DNA from: Choricystis sp. odSpoLacu1
Lineage: Eukaryota; Chlorophyta; Trebouxiophyceae
DNA: 64,000 bases
Direction: 5' to 3'
NCBI GenBank assembly: GCA_958009055.1
Contig: OY253653.1
Location: forward strand, 248,001-312,000
Shown: one piece after another, positions 1-10,266 of the stretch
Numbering within the stretch: position 1 is the first letter of the stretch
How the letters are laid out: every line of letters starts with the position of its first letter
Notes under the pieces: model-generated
The model's input: the letters and a program-made list of their open reading frames with translations, nothing else
The model's database searches: none
What the model was told of the DNA's origin: nothing
Made by a program: the position numbers and the translations under genes

Positions 1-603
1 GCCAGGCGGGCGGGGCGGCGCCTATGGAAGGAGGGAGGGGGGGGAGCAAAGGGGGTGAGCGCGTGACGACCGAGACGAAACAAAGGTCCGCCGAAAACAC
101 GACTGCCTGCCCGCGCCGCGCGCCAACCGCGCCCCCAAAGCAGTCACACGGTTTGAGCTGGCGCAGTGGGGGACGTGGCCGGGGGCGGCGGGGGGTGGAC
201 AGACGGTGGCGACGGTCGGCAACGAACCCCCCACCCCCAATCAAGCCTCAAGATATCGGACCACCCCCGACCGCGCCTGCCGCCTCACTCCCCGCCCCCC
301 CCGCCTCCACGACGCTCACACCACGTCCACCCCACACACGCACCAGGGAACCACAGGGGGCGGTCGGCAGCGCGCGCCGCGACGGCGCGGCGGGCGGCCA
401 CCGGACGGAGGGCCGCCTTGTTGACAAGAGCGGAGGCCATTGGGAGAAGAAAGGGGGAGGGGAGAGGGAAGAGTGTGTGTGTGTGTGTTCCGAGGCGCGA
501 AGCAGCGGCGCGTGGGAAGAGAGCGAGGGTTGTGCAGAGAGCGCGGAAAACTCCCTGACCAAAAACGCGGACGCATTCAACCCCCCTCTCTTGCCGCCCC
601 CCC
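1..603. other. Upstream region without a supported gene
   Basis: No reading frame here resembles a known protein, and the open frames are the low-complexity Pro/Arg/Gly kind that GC-rich DNA produces by chance. The stretch holds a short TG microsatellite near 476-489 and purine-rich runs. It probably contains the promoter and 5' leader of the oligoribonuclease gene starting at 604, but no specific promoter element can be named. Confidence 0.4.
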
Positions 604-1410
604 ATGCAGCGCGCTGGCAACGCGTTCGCAGCGCTGGCCCTGGACAGCGATGCCAGTGGCAGCGACGACGGTGACCGCGCTGCCAGCAAGCCCAGCCCGC
701 CGCCGCCCCCCCCACCCGACGACGACGAGTGGCTGCCCGCGAGCGCGCCCCGCCCCAAGGCCACCAGCGGTGATGACACAACCGCCCTCCACCCCCCGCT
801 CAAACGCCCCCTCATCTGGCTGGACCTGGAGATGACGGGGCTGGACCCCGCGGTGGATACAATCCTGGAGATTGCGTTGGCAGCGACCGACGGCGACGTC
901 ACACGAATCGTCGACGGTCCCTCCCTCACCATTGCCGCGTCTGACGCCACCCTGGCCACCATGAATGCGTGGTGTGTGCGGGAGCATGGCGCGTCCGGGT
1001 TGACGGAGGCGTGCCGTGCATCGAGCACGAGCCTGGCGGACGCAGAAGAGGCAGCTCTTTCTTTCATCACCAAGTGTGTGCGAGACGGCGACACCGTCAC
1101 CCTCGCCGGCTCCAGCATCCACGTCGACTACGCGTTTCTGAGGGTGCACATGCCCCGGCTGACGGCCGCCGTGTCCCACCGCCTGGTGGATGTGTCGTCG
1201 GTGGGGGTGCTGGCGCGGCGGTGGCACCCGTCTGTGTTTTACGCGCGCCCTGCGCAGCCGCGCGGGGAGCGGCACAGGGCGGCGGCCGATGTGCGGGCAT
1301 CGATAGCGGAGCTGCAGCACTACAAAAAGTTCATGGTGCGGGGGGTGCGGGAAGCGGCACGGGACGTGGCGAGGGAGTGTCCCAACCGAGGGAAGCAGCA
1401 GCGGGGGTGA
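604..1410 (+). CDS. ORN: Oligoribonuclease (DEDDh 3'-5' exoribonuclease)
   Basis: Single-exon gene of 268 residues. Orn/REXO2 enzymes degrade 2-5-nt RNA left by other nucleases, in mitochondria and cytosol of eukaryotes. The core starts near residue 71 with WLDLEMTGLD, carrying the first metal ligands Asp73 and Glu75 or their immediate neighbours. The block GSSIHVDYAFL near 169-179 holds the second Asp, and ERHRAAADVRASIAEL near 222-237 holds the catalytic His and last Asp. This is the complete DEDDh set in the right order and spacing. The first ~70 residues are acidic and Pro-rich and absent from bacterial Orn, so they are either a targeting extension or a plain N-terminal extension. The Met at 604 is the first in frame. 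Length fits Orn (about 180-200 residues) plus the extension. GH63 follows 181 bp downstream on the same strand. Confidence 0.93.
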   Translation: MQRAGNAFAALALDSDASGSDDGDRAASKPSPPPPPPPDDDEWLPASAPRPKATSGDDTTALHPPLKRPLIWLDLEMTGLDPAVDTILEIALAATDGDVTRIVDGPSLTIAASDATLATMNAWCVREHGASGLTEACRASSTSLADAEEAALSFITKCVRDGDTVTLAGSSIHVDYAFLRVHMPRLTAAVSHRLVDVSSVGVLARRWHPSVFYARPAQPRGERHRAAADVRASIAELQHYKKFMVRGVREAARDVARECPNRGKQQRG

Positions 1411-1591
1411 GAAGGGAACAAATGAAAAACAAAACGCACTTGCACAGAAAAAAGAATGATCATCACACACCTTTTTTTGTTTCGCTGCCAACCGCCAGCT
1501 CGCATCGTGTCACACACACACACACACGCACACGTGTGTGTGCGACGGCGCGCTTTTAACTGGGAGAGGATCGCCTCCCTCCCTCCACCCG

Positions 1592-4516
1592 ATGCGACGC
1601 CGTGCCCCGCCATCGCCCCCGCCGCGCGCGGGTGGGCGGGTAGGCAAGCCCAGGCACGAGCCCAGGCGATCGGCAGGTGAGTGGTGTGCGGGTGTGAGAT
1701 TGGTGGGGAGGCGTGTGTGCAGCGGGGACCGCGGGCGAGGGAGCCAATGCTCGGTCGGCCGGCACGCCGACCCCCCTCCCTCATCAGCCCCGCTCGCCGC
1801 GCTCGCGACCCTTGCCGCCCTCGCCACCGGCGGTGCCCTCGCCGCCCTCGCCACCGGCGGTGCCCTCGCCGCCCTCGCCTCCTCCCGCCCCCCCCCCCCC
1901 CTGCGCCGCCTGCCGGGGCCTCGCGTGGCGGCCCTGCCCCAGTTTGGGGGGGATTATGCATCCAAAATGCTGTGGGGAACATACAGGTCGGGCGCCTATG
2001 TCGGTCTCCGCACCCGCGCGCCCCGCGGCCTGCTCGCGGGAGCCGCCTGGTTCGACCCGGACAAGGCTGAGGTGGAGGCTGCTGCCGCGGCGGAAGTGGG
2101 AGAGTCTCCTCCTCCGCTCCCTCTGCGCCACGACGCGCAGGAGCGCGACGGGCTGCGCACGTTTGGGTGGACGCGGCACGACGGCGAGTCGTTCGGCACC
2201 CAACTGCTGGCCGACTCGGGCGCGTCCCTCACCATCACCTGGCTCAAGCGCCCCATTGTCGGCGTGGCGGGGGGCGACTGGGCGCTGCGGGTGGAGGGAG
2301 GGGTGGACAGCGTCGCCGCGACTGCCCACGCGGCCGCGACCGCGCGCGCGGACGCGGACGCCACCCCGCCGCCCCCGCCCTTGACGCGGCGGGTGTCTTT
2401 GTTGCTCTACATTGGCGACGAAGGCGCGGCTGGTGGGGATGGAGGCGGCATCGGGCTGCTGCCGGGTGATGACGACGACGGTGCCGCCTTCACGACGCTC
2501 GCGGCCGGCGCCGACACCACGGTCGGCGGGTGGCGCCTCGCCCTGGCGGGCCCCCGCCCCCCCTCCCTGCGCCACGTGGGCCACGCCACGTCGTCCCTGC
2601 ACAACGTGTCGTCCTGGCTGACCGCTGATTTGACGGAGAGCGGCGGCGTCGCCGCGCGCAGCCGCGCGCGGCGCCTGCCGCCGCGCTCGCTGCCCAACAC
2701 CGCGGATCCAGCCTCCACCCTGGCCGCGTTCCAGGTGACAGCCGACCTACCGTTTGCCTACGACTTTGTGTTTGTGGGGTGGCTGGAGCCGCCGTCGCGC
2801 CGGGCGGCCCCCGCGGCGCGCAGGTGGCACCGCCACGACGCGCCCGACGACGGCGCCCCCGCCGCCCCTCCATCCACCGTGGGCGCTCCCGCGGCGCCTT
2901 ACCCTGCCCGCGTCGCAGCGTTGAGTGGGGCGGCGTTGAGTGCGGCTGCAGACGCTGCAGCGACCGCCTTTGATGCTCGCTTTGACGCAGCCTTTGGCGC
3001 GGCCATCCGCGCTGACACCACCCTCCCCCCCACCACGCACGCCCTGGCCCGGTCCGCCCTGAGCAACCTGCTGGGCGGCCTGGCCTACTTTCATGGCGCA
3101 CCCTTGGTGCGTGTGGCCCCGGGGCCTGGCGGCACGCGCCGCGGCGCGCGGGGCCCCCTCTTCACCGCCGTGCCCGCGCGCGCCTTTTTTCCGCGCGGCT
3201 TCCTGTGGGATGAAGGCTTCCACCAGCTCATCGTCTCCCTCTGGTCCCGCCCCATCGCGCGAGACGTGCTGGCCCACTGGGCGGACGCGGTGACAGCCAG
3301 TGGGTGGATCCCGCGCGAACAGATTCTGGGGGAGGAAGCTGAAGCGAGGGTGCCGCCCGAGTTTGTGCCCCAATCCCCCGATGACGCCAACCCGCCCACC
3401 CTGCTGCTGCCGTTGGCCGACATGGCGAGGCGGTGTGCTGGGGCGCGGGAGGCGGGGGCCGTGGACGCACGTGGGGTGGCGGTCGATGCTGCTTCATCCG
3501 ACGTCGCGGACGAGTGTGCCTTCCTCTCCGCCGCCTACCCACGCGTCAAAGCCTGGAGCGACTGGCTGCTGACCACGCAGGCAGGCCCTCTGCCCTCCTC
3601 CTTTGCGTGGCGGGGGCGGGACCCAGGGGCGGGAGGTGGGAGGGAGCTCAACCCGAAAACGTTGACGTCGGGGCTCGACGATTATCCACGGTCCTCCCAC
3701 CCACACCCGGCCCACGACCGCCACGTCGACCTGGCGGCCTGGGCCGCCCTGGCGACACGCCTGCTGGCCACGTTGGGGCGGGGGGCGGGGGCGAGGGCCG
3801 ACGAGGTGAGGGGGTATGAAGCCAAGGCCGCCGCGGTCGGCTCACCATCCGCACTCGCAGCCCTGCACTGGCACCCGGGTGACGCCACCTCCCCCCCAGG
3901 CTTCTACGACTACGGCCTGCACACTGATGCCGTGCGCCTGGCCTGGCACTATGTGACGGATGAGGCGGGGGTGCCGGTTGACCGCGCGCTGCTGCGAACG
4001 GTGGTCTACACAGAGCGCGACCCGCCGACGCCACGCTTTGTCACCTCTGCCCGTGGCGCGGTCGGCCTCTTCCCCATGCTGCTGCGCCTGCTGCCCCCCG
4101 ACTCCCCCCACCTCCCTGCCTGCCTGGACCTGGTGGACGAGCTGGCGTGCGCGGCGGGCGTCGCGTCGCTGTCGCCTCGCGCCGCTCTTCGCGACACCCA
4201 CAACACCGAGCACGACGCCCCCTACTGGCGCGGGGCGGCGTGGCCGCCCATCACCTACATGACGGCCGCCGCGCTGGACCACTATGCGCGGGCGGGAGGC
4301 CCCCACGCTGCACGTGCCGCCGCGCTGCGCGACCACGTGCGCACCGCGTTTGTGTCCAACGCGGCCGCCCGCGCGGACGCCGCGGGGGGCGTGTGCGATG
4401 TGTGGGAGAGGTATGATGGTGGAGTGGATGGGGGCGAGGGGCTGGGCCCCCGCCCGTTCACGGGGTGGGGGGCGACCGTGGTGCTGGCTGCTGCGGGGGC
4501 GTGGTTTGAGTTGTGA
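1592..4516 (+). CDS. GCS1: Mannosyl-oligosaccharide glucosidase (ER glucosidase I, GH63)
   Basis: Trims the outermost glucose from N-glycans in the ER lumen. I place one intron at 1677-1787 (GTGAGT...TCATCAG, 111 nt); its length is a multiple of three, so the frame is open with or without it. The spliced product is about 937 residues, within the usual 800-950. The Met at 1592 gives an Arg-rich start followed by an Ala/Leu-rich stretch, a plausible signal anchor for the type II topology known in this family. Family blocks: WGTYRSGAYVGL near the start of the catalytic region, FFPRGFLWDEGFHQL in the middle, DDYPRSSHP, and APYWRGAAWPPITYM near the C-terminus. An upstream in-frame Met at 1538 would add 18 residues and is less likely because it lies in a TG-repeat leader. 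Confidence 0.9.
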   Translation: MRRRAPPSPPPRAGGRVGKPRHEPRRSAGEWCAGVRLVGRRVCSGDRGRGSQCSVGRHADPPPSSAPLAALATLAALATGGALAALATGGALAALASSRPPPPLRRLPGPRVAALPQFGGDYASKMLWGTYRSGAYVGLRTRAPRGLLAGAAWFDPDKAEVEAAAAAEVGESPPPLPLRHDAQERDGLRTFGWTRHDGESFGTQLLADSGASLTITWLKRPIVGVAGGDWALRVEGGVDSVAATAHAAATARADADATPPPPPLTRRVSLLLYIGDEGAAGGDGGGIGLLPGDDDDGAAFTTLAAGADTTVGGWRLALAGPRPPSLRHVGHATSSLHNVSSWLTADLTESGGVAARSRARRLPPRSLPNTADPASTLAAFQVTADLPFAYDFVFVGWLEPPSRRAAPAARRWHRHDAPDDGAPAAPPSTVGAPAAPYPARVAALSGAALSAAADAAATAFDARFDAAFGAAIRADTTLPPTTHALARSALSNLLGGLAYFHGAPLVRVAPGPGGTRRGARGPLFTAVPARAFFPRGFLWDEGFHQLIVSLWSRPIARDVLAHWADAVTASGWIPREQILGEEAEARVPPEFVPQSPDDANPPTLLLPLADMARRCAGAREAGAVDARGVAVDAASSDVADECAFLSAAYPRVKAWSDWLLTTQAGPLPSSFAWRGRDPGAGGGRELNPKTLTSGLDDYPRSSHPHPAHDRHVDLAAWAALATRLLATLGRGAGARADEVRGYEAKAAAVGSPSALAALHWHPGDATSPPGFYDYGLHTDAVRLAWHYVTDEAGVPVDRALLRTVVYTERDPPTPRFVTSARGAVGLFPMLLRLLPPDSPHLPACLDLVDELACAAGVASLSPRAALRDTHNTEHDAPYWRGAAWPPITYMTAAALDHYARAGGPHAARAAALRDHVRTAFVSNAAARADAAGGVCDVWERYDGGVDGGEGLGPRPFTGWGATVVLAAAGAWFEL
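1821..1874 (+). repeat. 27-bp tandem duplication in the glucosidase I signal anchor
   Basis: Two perfect 27-bp units (1821-1847 and 1848-1874) encode two copies of a nine-residue Ala/Leu/Gly/Thr unit. They lengthen the hydrophobic N-terminal segment of the GH63 protein without changing frame. A 14-base C run (1888-1901) follows directly, so the N-terminal sequence deserves care. Confidence 0.9.
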
Positions 4517-4604
4517 AGAAATGAAAAAGGGGTTTGTTTGCAACGTGGTGGTTGCACAAAAAGAATGAATGAAAAAAAAATGAGCCGCAACACACACCAA
4601 CCCA

Positions 4605-5982
4605 TCACTCCTTGGCGTTGGGCGACGTGCAGCGCGCGAGCGCAAAGCTGCCCTCGCCCCCCAGCGCGATCGAGCGGGAGAGAGCAGCATAGAGAACACG
4701 CTTGGCGTCCGCCGACCCGCCCTCCACCGCGGCCTGCGCACCCCGAATCGCGGGCGTGACGTAGGGGCAGCACGCGTTGGCGGCGGCCTCCGCCCACGCG
4801 CGGTTGGGGGCGGTGGCTGACCCCCCCGCCTTCACCGTGACATCGGCGGCGGCCTCCGCCCACGCGCGGTTGGGGGCGGTGGCTGACCCCCCCGCCTTCA
4901 CCGTGACATCGGCGGCGCACGGCTTGACGGCGGCCGCCAGCCCGGCCACAAACGCGTCCGCCACACCCGACACGGGGGGTTTGGCGTTGTTGCCGCCCGA
5001 GGTGGGGGTGAAGATGGCGTCCGGCGCTTCGCGCAGGGCGACACCCACGGCAGCGCCGAGGGACGCGGCGGGGGGCGGCGGGTCCGTGACCACCAGCATG
5101 TCGCCGACAGCCTTTGAAAAAGCCGCCGTCTTGTTCGCCCCCGCAGCAGCCAGCATGGCGTCCGCCGCGGGCTGCAGGTCGCCGTCGGCGAGGGACAGGG
5201 CCAGGTCGGCCGACGACGAAAAGTCGAGGGCGACCGCGCGGGGGGCGCCTTCATCGCCGCGCCCGGTGTAGGCGACAGCTCCGCCCGCCACGGTGGCGGA
5301 GGAGCCAGCGACAGACTTGACGGTTTTGTCGGCGGCGTCTTTTTGGGCGGTGTACTTTTTGGCGACGGACGGGGGCGGGCGCGCGGCCAGGATGCGGTTC
5401 TCCGCCACGACGGCGGGGTCGCGGAACCAATCTTTGACGACTTCCACGGTTTCTTTGGTCTTGTTGATGGCGGTGTTGGCCTAACGGGGAAGGCAGGGAG
5501 AGAAGGTTGCTGGGGGGACGGCCGCGTTTCTGGTTGCTTCTCCTGGCCCCACAATACCCGGCGGTTGGCGCGCGCGCGCCAGGATGCCTGCCCGCCGTGC
5601 AAAGGTGAGCCCACCATCGGGCTCGTGGTGCGGCGTGCCCCGCCAGCCGGCGCCCTGTTTCTTCTGGCGCCGAATTAATTGACCGCGCCCCCCAAACACC
5701 AACACTCACCCCCTCCGTCACTTTGCCAAACGCGCCAGTAATGGCGCCCTTGACATCTTTGCTTGGCGCGGGCGCGGGGGCGGGCGCCTCGACCTCCTCC
5801 TCTGCGGGCGCGGGCGCGGGCGCCGGCTTTGCCGGCGCCGGCTTGATGGGGGCCGCCTTGGCGGCGGGCTTGGCTTCAGCTTCGTCGGCAGGTGCTGCCG
5901 ACGACGGGGAGTCCTCCGTCTGGGCGATGGCCGCGCCCAGGAGGAGGGCGACCGCCAGGAAGGCGAGAGCACGGCGGGACAT
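4605..5982 (-). CDS. Secreted protein of unknown function with internal duplication
   Basis: Two exons: 5982-5710 (91 residues) and 5480-4605, joined across a 229-nt intron (donor GTGAGT, acceptor CCGTTAG) in phase 0, giving about 382 residues. The first ~21 residues (MSRRALAFLAVALLLGAAIA) are a clear signal peptide. Next comes an Ala/Pro/Glu/Lys-rich stretch, then a globular part containing NTAINKTKETVEVVKDWF. Residues encoded at 4779-4910 are a perfect 22-residue tandem repeat beginning ADVTVKAGGSATAP. The C-terminal part has a paired Cys (NACCPYV) and one later Cys. I do not recognise a family. It ends 88 bp from the convergent GH63 gene. Confidence 0.75.
4779..4910 (-). repeat. Perfect 2 x 66-bp tandem duplication
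   Basis: Units 4779-4844 and 4845-4910 are identical over all 66 bases, and each encodes 22 residues of the secreted protein. No divergence at silent sites means the duplication is very recent, has been homogenised, or is an assembly artefact. Confidence 0.97.
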
Positions 5983-6267
5983 CGGCAGAAAGGACAAAAA
6001 CGGAAAGGAGAAATGAGCAAGAAGGTGGGCTTTTTTCTTCTTCTTTCTTTTTTCGTCTCCTCCCGTGACTCCTTTCGTTGTGAGGGGGCGACACTGGTCG
6101 CGCGTTGTGGGTGGTGCTCTATGTTCACAGGAACCCGCGGGTAAATACACGCGAAAAAAAGGGGGGGATCACTCACACGGTTTGAAACACTCCCGTCTCG
6201 CACCCTCACCCAACCTCCATCTTCTTGGCCACCCAGAAAAAAAGAAACGAACGAAAAGAACACTCTC

Positions 6268-9007
6268 TCACACGAACTGCAGCTGACAAAACGTGCCAGC
6301 AATGGTTAATGCGCGCGGGCGCAGGTCGGCCGTCCGCCCGCTCACAATCAGCCCCACCTGCCCCGGGCTCGACTCGCCCAGAGCTTGCCAGCTCTCCTTG
6401 ACGATGCCCGTGATCCACCCGTTTGTCGGCGTCTTGGCGGGGTACCAGTTCCAGGCGGCCGTCGTCTCGATGAAGGCCTGGTTGTACAGAGACGCGTAGT
6501 ACGGCACCCCCTTCTTGCCTGCCGTCGCCCACACTTTGGCGTTGATGGTGGCCGACCACGTAGTGGAGGAGGATTGCCACGTCTGAGTGGATATTTGGGC
6601 GGTGCACGCGAAGCCAGTGGAGGGAGGAGGGGGCGTGGTGGTGGGAGGCGGGGGCGGGGGGGGCGTCGCCGTCGGCGGCGGCGGCGGCGGCGCCCTCGTG
6701 GGAGGTGGCACGGTCGTGAGAGGCGGCACCGTCGTGGGAGGCGGCGTCGTGGGCGCCGGCGTGGTGGTGGGCGGCGGTGGCGGCGGCGTGGTCGTCGGGG
6801 GCGGCGGCGGGGGCGGGGGCGACCCGCCCCCACCCTCGATCGCGGCCTTGTACCAGGGTTTGAGGTACGCCGCCTTGGTCAGCCAGTCGATCTTGTTCCA
6901 CAGGATCTGTAGTGTGTGTGTGTGTGTGTGTGTGTGGAGAGAAAGTGTGTGTGAGTGACCGTGCGTGACTGCGCAAACAAAAACGATCGACCCACCCCTC
7001 CCTCTCCCCACCAACACTCACGTCCAACCAGTTGTCCGCCACCAGCCCCCCCGTGTCGCCGCTGTTGGCGTTCCAGCACCACCAAATCATGTTGGGCATG
7101 GGGGCGTGGTCGGGGGTGTCGGCCGCCATGTAGGCCGCGAAATCGTTCAACATCGCGATGTCCAACGAAGATGTGAACCTCGACCCCGTCTCCCCAAACA
7201 CGACGGGGAAGGTGCGGCACGCGCCGCCTCCCGGGGGGCAGAACCCTTTCTTGGTGAGGTAGCCAAACGAGGTGGTGAGGCGGCGGGCGAGGCCGGTGCC
7301 CGTCACTTCCGACGGGTCGGTGTGCGTGGACACAGACGGAGGATACAAATGGGGCGACACCACCACGTTGCCCGCGTACGGCTTGGTCAGCAGTTTGGTG
7401 AAGAAGGGGGCGGCGGATTGGACACCCGTCGCGGCGATGACGGACGGGTCGGTCGCAAATCCATCACCCCAGTTCATCGCGACTTGGCCCAGCTGCCCCG
7501 TCCCCTCCACCAGCATGAGGGAGGAGGGAGCAACTTTATAAATGGCGTCCATGGCCATCTCGTAGAGTGTGTTCATGCCGTAGCCGCCGACACCCGGACC
7601 GTTGGCCCACTTGACGCCGCGCGCGTCGGGTTCATTCAGAATGTCAAACATCACGCGGTTGCGCAGAATGGGGTCGGACACTGCGTCCGCGGCCAGGGAG
7701 CGCCAGGCGTCCACCCAGGCGACCGGGTTGTCCAGGACCTGTTGTGTGTGTGGTTGGGTGGGGTGTGGTGGGGTGGGCACACACACACAAAAACGCAAAC
7801 CGTCGTCTCTTTCCCAACCCACCCTCCCTCCCTCCTCTCACTCACCAGCGTGTCGTACGCCATGTGGTCGTCCAATACCACATAAAACCCGTTGGCCGCC
7901 AGAAACGAGGCCGCCCACAGCAGGCGCTGCTTGACGGAGTCGCGGGGAACATAGTCGTTGCACACGCCCGGCGTTTGGACGATGGGCGCCGGCATTCGCC
8001 ACAGCGGCGCGGACGCGGGCACACTCACCCCGGGCGGCGTCACGCTGGCCCGCACCGCGGCTTCGGTGACATTGCCGCAGGTGCGGTAGGTGGGGTCGCG
8101 CGGCGTCTGGGCAAACGCTTGAAAGGAGAAGGGCAGGCGGATGGTGTTGAACCCCATCAGCTTGAACCGCCACGCGACGGTCGCAAAGTCGGCCACCACC
8201 GCGTTCTGCACGTTGCCCCACAGACCGTCCACGATGGTCTGCCCATTCTCAAACCCAAACCAGTTGGCGCCCACAATGGTGAAGGGGCGGCCGTCGACGC
8301 CGATGAGTTGGGAGCCGTTGGTGGAGACGGGGCGCTCGGCCGCCCACGAGCGGCGCAGGCCGGACGCAGTGAGTGGATCGGACGGCGTCGGCAGGGGAGG
8401 CACGGGGGCGCTCAAGTCGGCCTTGGAGTCGAGCGTGCAGGCCACGCCGTTGACCCGGATGGAGGTGGGGGCAAAGGCTTGGGAGGGGGCGTCCACTTGA
8501 AACGCGACGTGGGCGGGAAGGCCGCCTGGGGAGAGGCGTGGGCGGGGGGACGGCGCCGCCACGTAGGAGGGGGCGGTCGGCGCCGCGCCATCGACAAGAT
8601 CCATGTTCATGGACCAGTCGGCGGCGGCGGTGCCAGGGGGCAGGTCGGCGTCGAGCGTGAAGCCAGGCTGAGAGGTGGTGGAGGGGAGGGAAGAGGGTGG
8701 GTGAAAAACGGGACGCAGCCTCTCCCAGTCGTCCCACCTTGACACCCCTACACCATACACACACACTCACCTCAATCGACCCATCCACGGCGTACACGTA
8801 CATGTCGACCAAGCCCCGCACCAGGGTGGGCACCTTGGACGGCGACGGTTCGCGCGCGGCCGCGCGCGCGGGCGTCTCCGCCGCCAGGGTCAGCGGGGAC
8901 ACGACGACGCGGCAGCCCGGGGTGGCGGGGCCGCCCGCGTCGGTGACGAGGGGGGAGGCGGCCGCGGTGGCGGCCGCGGCGAGGGCGGCGAGGAGGAGGA
9001 GGCGCAT
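6268..9007 (-). CDS. GH5 family cellulase-like enzyme with N- and C-terminal accessory modules
   Basis: Secreted glycoside hydrolase of about 804 residues. Four exons, all phase 0: 9007-8771, 8667-7846, 7738-7022, 6906-6268. Donors are GTGAGT or GTGAGTGAG; acceptors end CTCAG, AACAG or TACAG. A signal peptide (MRLLLLAALAAAATAAA) leads into a module of about 110 residues bounded by Cys. The GH5 barrel starts near residue 200 with GANWFGFENGQ. The acid/base Glu is in FDILNEPDARG (near 389) and the nucleophile Glu in VVFGETGSRF (near 536). A Pro/Thr-rich linker follows, then a C-terminal module with Cys near both ends (starting FACTAQISTQTW) that resembles a carbohydrate-binding module. Substrate is inferred as beta-1,4-glucan from family similarity only. 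It is a diverged paralogue of the gene at 10267-13155, which faces the other way. Confidence 0.85.
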
Positions 9008-9562
9008 GGCTTCGCGAATGCGCGCGCGCGCGCGTGCGAAGGAAAGGCTGTGTGTGGGAAGAAGCAGTGAGTGCCGCCTCCCTCGTTGACTGCGAGGGAC
9101 TCGTGGTGACGTGTTACACGCGTGCGGGTGGTGTGAAATGAGGGGAGGAGGCGACACGATGGCGCGCGAGAAAACACTGCGAGCCGCATTGCGCGGGGGG
9201 CGCGGGGCAGCTGTGCGCGAGCTGGCGCGTGTGCTTTGGCACGTTGGCTGACCTAACCCTAACCTCTCTCTCTCTCTCGCTGGCAGAGGCGGCGGGAGGG
9301 AGGCGGGCACACGCACCTGGAGAGAAAGGAGGGAGAAAAACTCGCGCGGGTGTGTTTTCGTTCGGCCGACGTTTTTTCTCTTACAAATAAGCAGCAGAGA
9401 GCGCGCCCACTAAACACGGTGGCGCGTCTCTGTCTCGAACAACATCTTTTCGTTGTTCTTATCTAGCGTGCGGGGTGTGTTTTAGGACGGGGAAACAAAA
9501 AACCAAAGGACAAAAAAGGGAGGGACAAAAAACAACACGTGTTTTTGCCGACACAACACCAC

Positions 9563-9811
9563 TCACCGCACGCGCGGCGCAGCGCCAGGCCCGCCCGCTA
9601 CCGGCCCACCCTGGGGGCCGGGGGCGACCAGGGGCGGGGTGTCAAGATGGACGGGCGAGTCGTGGGCGGGAACGAGGGACGGGTCGAGAAAAGGAGGCAG
9701 CCGGGCGTGGTCTGGGACGGCGGCGTCGGTGGTGACTGACGCGTCCATGGTGTCGGCGGCCAGGGCGGAGAAGGCCAGCAATAGGAGGAGGAGGACGAGG
9801 GAAACGCGCAT
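9563..9811 (-). CDS. Possible small secreted protein or first exon
   Basis: An 82-codon frame starts with a textbook signal sequence (MRVSLVLLLLLLAFSALAA) followed by a short Pro/Asp/Thr-rich tail. Its stop codon overlaps a good 5' splice signal (GTGAGT starting at 9566), so this may instead be the first exon of a longer gene. If spliced to the acceptor at the CGCTAG near 9465, translation would stop within two codons, giving nearly the same product. No family is recognisable. The strong hydrophobic N-terminus in otherwise non-coding DNA is the only support. Confidence 0.35.
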   Translation of the reverse strand: MRVSLVLLLLLLAFSALAADTMDASVTTDAAVPDHARLPPFLDPSLVPAHDSPVHLDTPPLVAPGPQGGPVAGGPGAAPRVR

Positions 9812-10035
9812 CTCGCAGTAGTTTGCCTGTGTGTTGAAAAAAGGGAGGGCGGTTGGGTGGCGGGGACGGGCGCAACAGTGGCTTCGTGGTGTGACTCGAC
9901 AGCCGCGGGGCACGGGAGGGAGGGCGCCGGCAGCCGGGAGCGTGCACCCTGAAAATTGGCGGGGGCATGCCACTTTTGCGCCACCTCGCGCCTCGCACCT
10001 GTGTGGGTGGGGAGGCGCGTGCCGCCAGAAACCCG

Positions 10036-10060
10036 GAGAGAGAGAGAGAGAGAGAGAGAG
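10036..10060. repeat. GA microsatellite
   Basis: Uninterrupted GA dinucleotide run of 25 bases within the region between the divergent GH5 genes. Confidence 0.97.
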
Positions 10061-10164
10061 AACCAGCCCCACGTGGCGCGCGTGGCAAGCGCACCTGGGC
10101 GGGAAGAGGGAAATGCGAGAAAGAAGTGTGTACGAGCGAGCGCGTCGGCGTAACCACTCCCGAC

Positions 10165-10186
10165 AAAAAAAAAAAAAAAAAAAAAA
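10165..10186. repeat. 22-base A homopolymer
   Basis: Run of 22 A residues about 80 bp upstream of the plus-strand GH5 start codon, striking in DNA this GC-rich. It could act as a nucleosome-excluding poly(dA:dT) promoter tract, a role known in other eukaryotes and inferred here. Confidence 0.97.
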
Positions 10187-10266
10187 CGCGCCTCCAGCTC
10201 AGCTCTCTCCGACCCACCCCCCGCACAAACCACCCTCGCAGCCAAACCCCACACACAACCCGTCAC

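Larger units (their letters stand above)
9008..10266. promoter_or_regulatory. Long shared upstream region between two divergent GH5 genes
   Basis: About 1.26 kb separates the start codons of the two head-to-head GH5 genes, much more than other divergent pairs in the window (95-370 bp). It holds a telomere-like TAACCCTAACC at 9254-9264, a GA microsatellite at 10036-10060, a 22-base A run at 10165-10186, and one signal-peptide-bearing frame on the minus strand (next entry). A shared control region for two related enzymes is an inference from layout; no defined binding site was identified beyond the telo-box-like motif. Confidence 0.4.
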
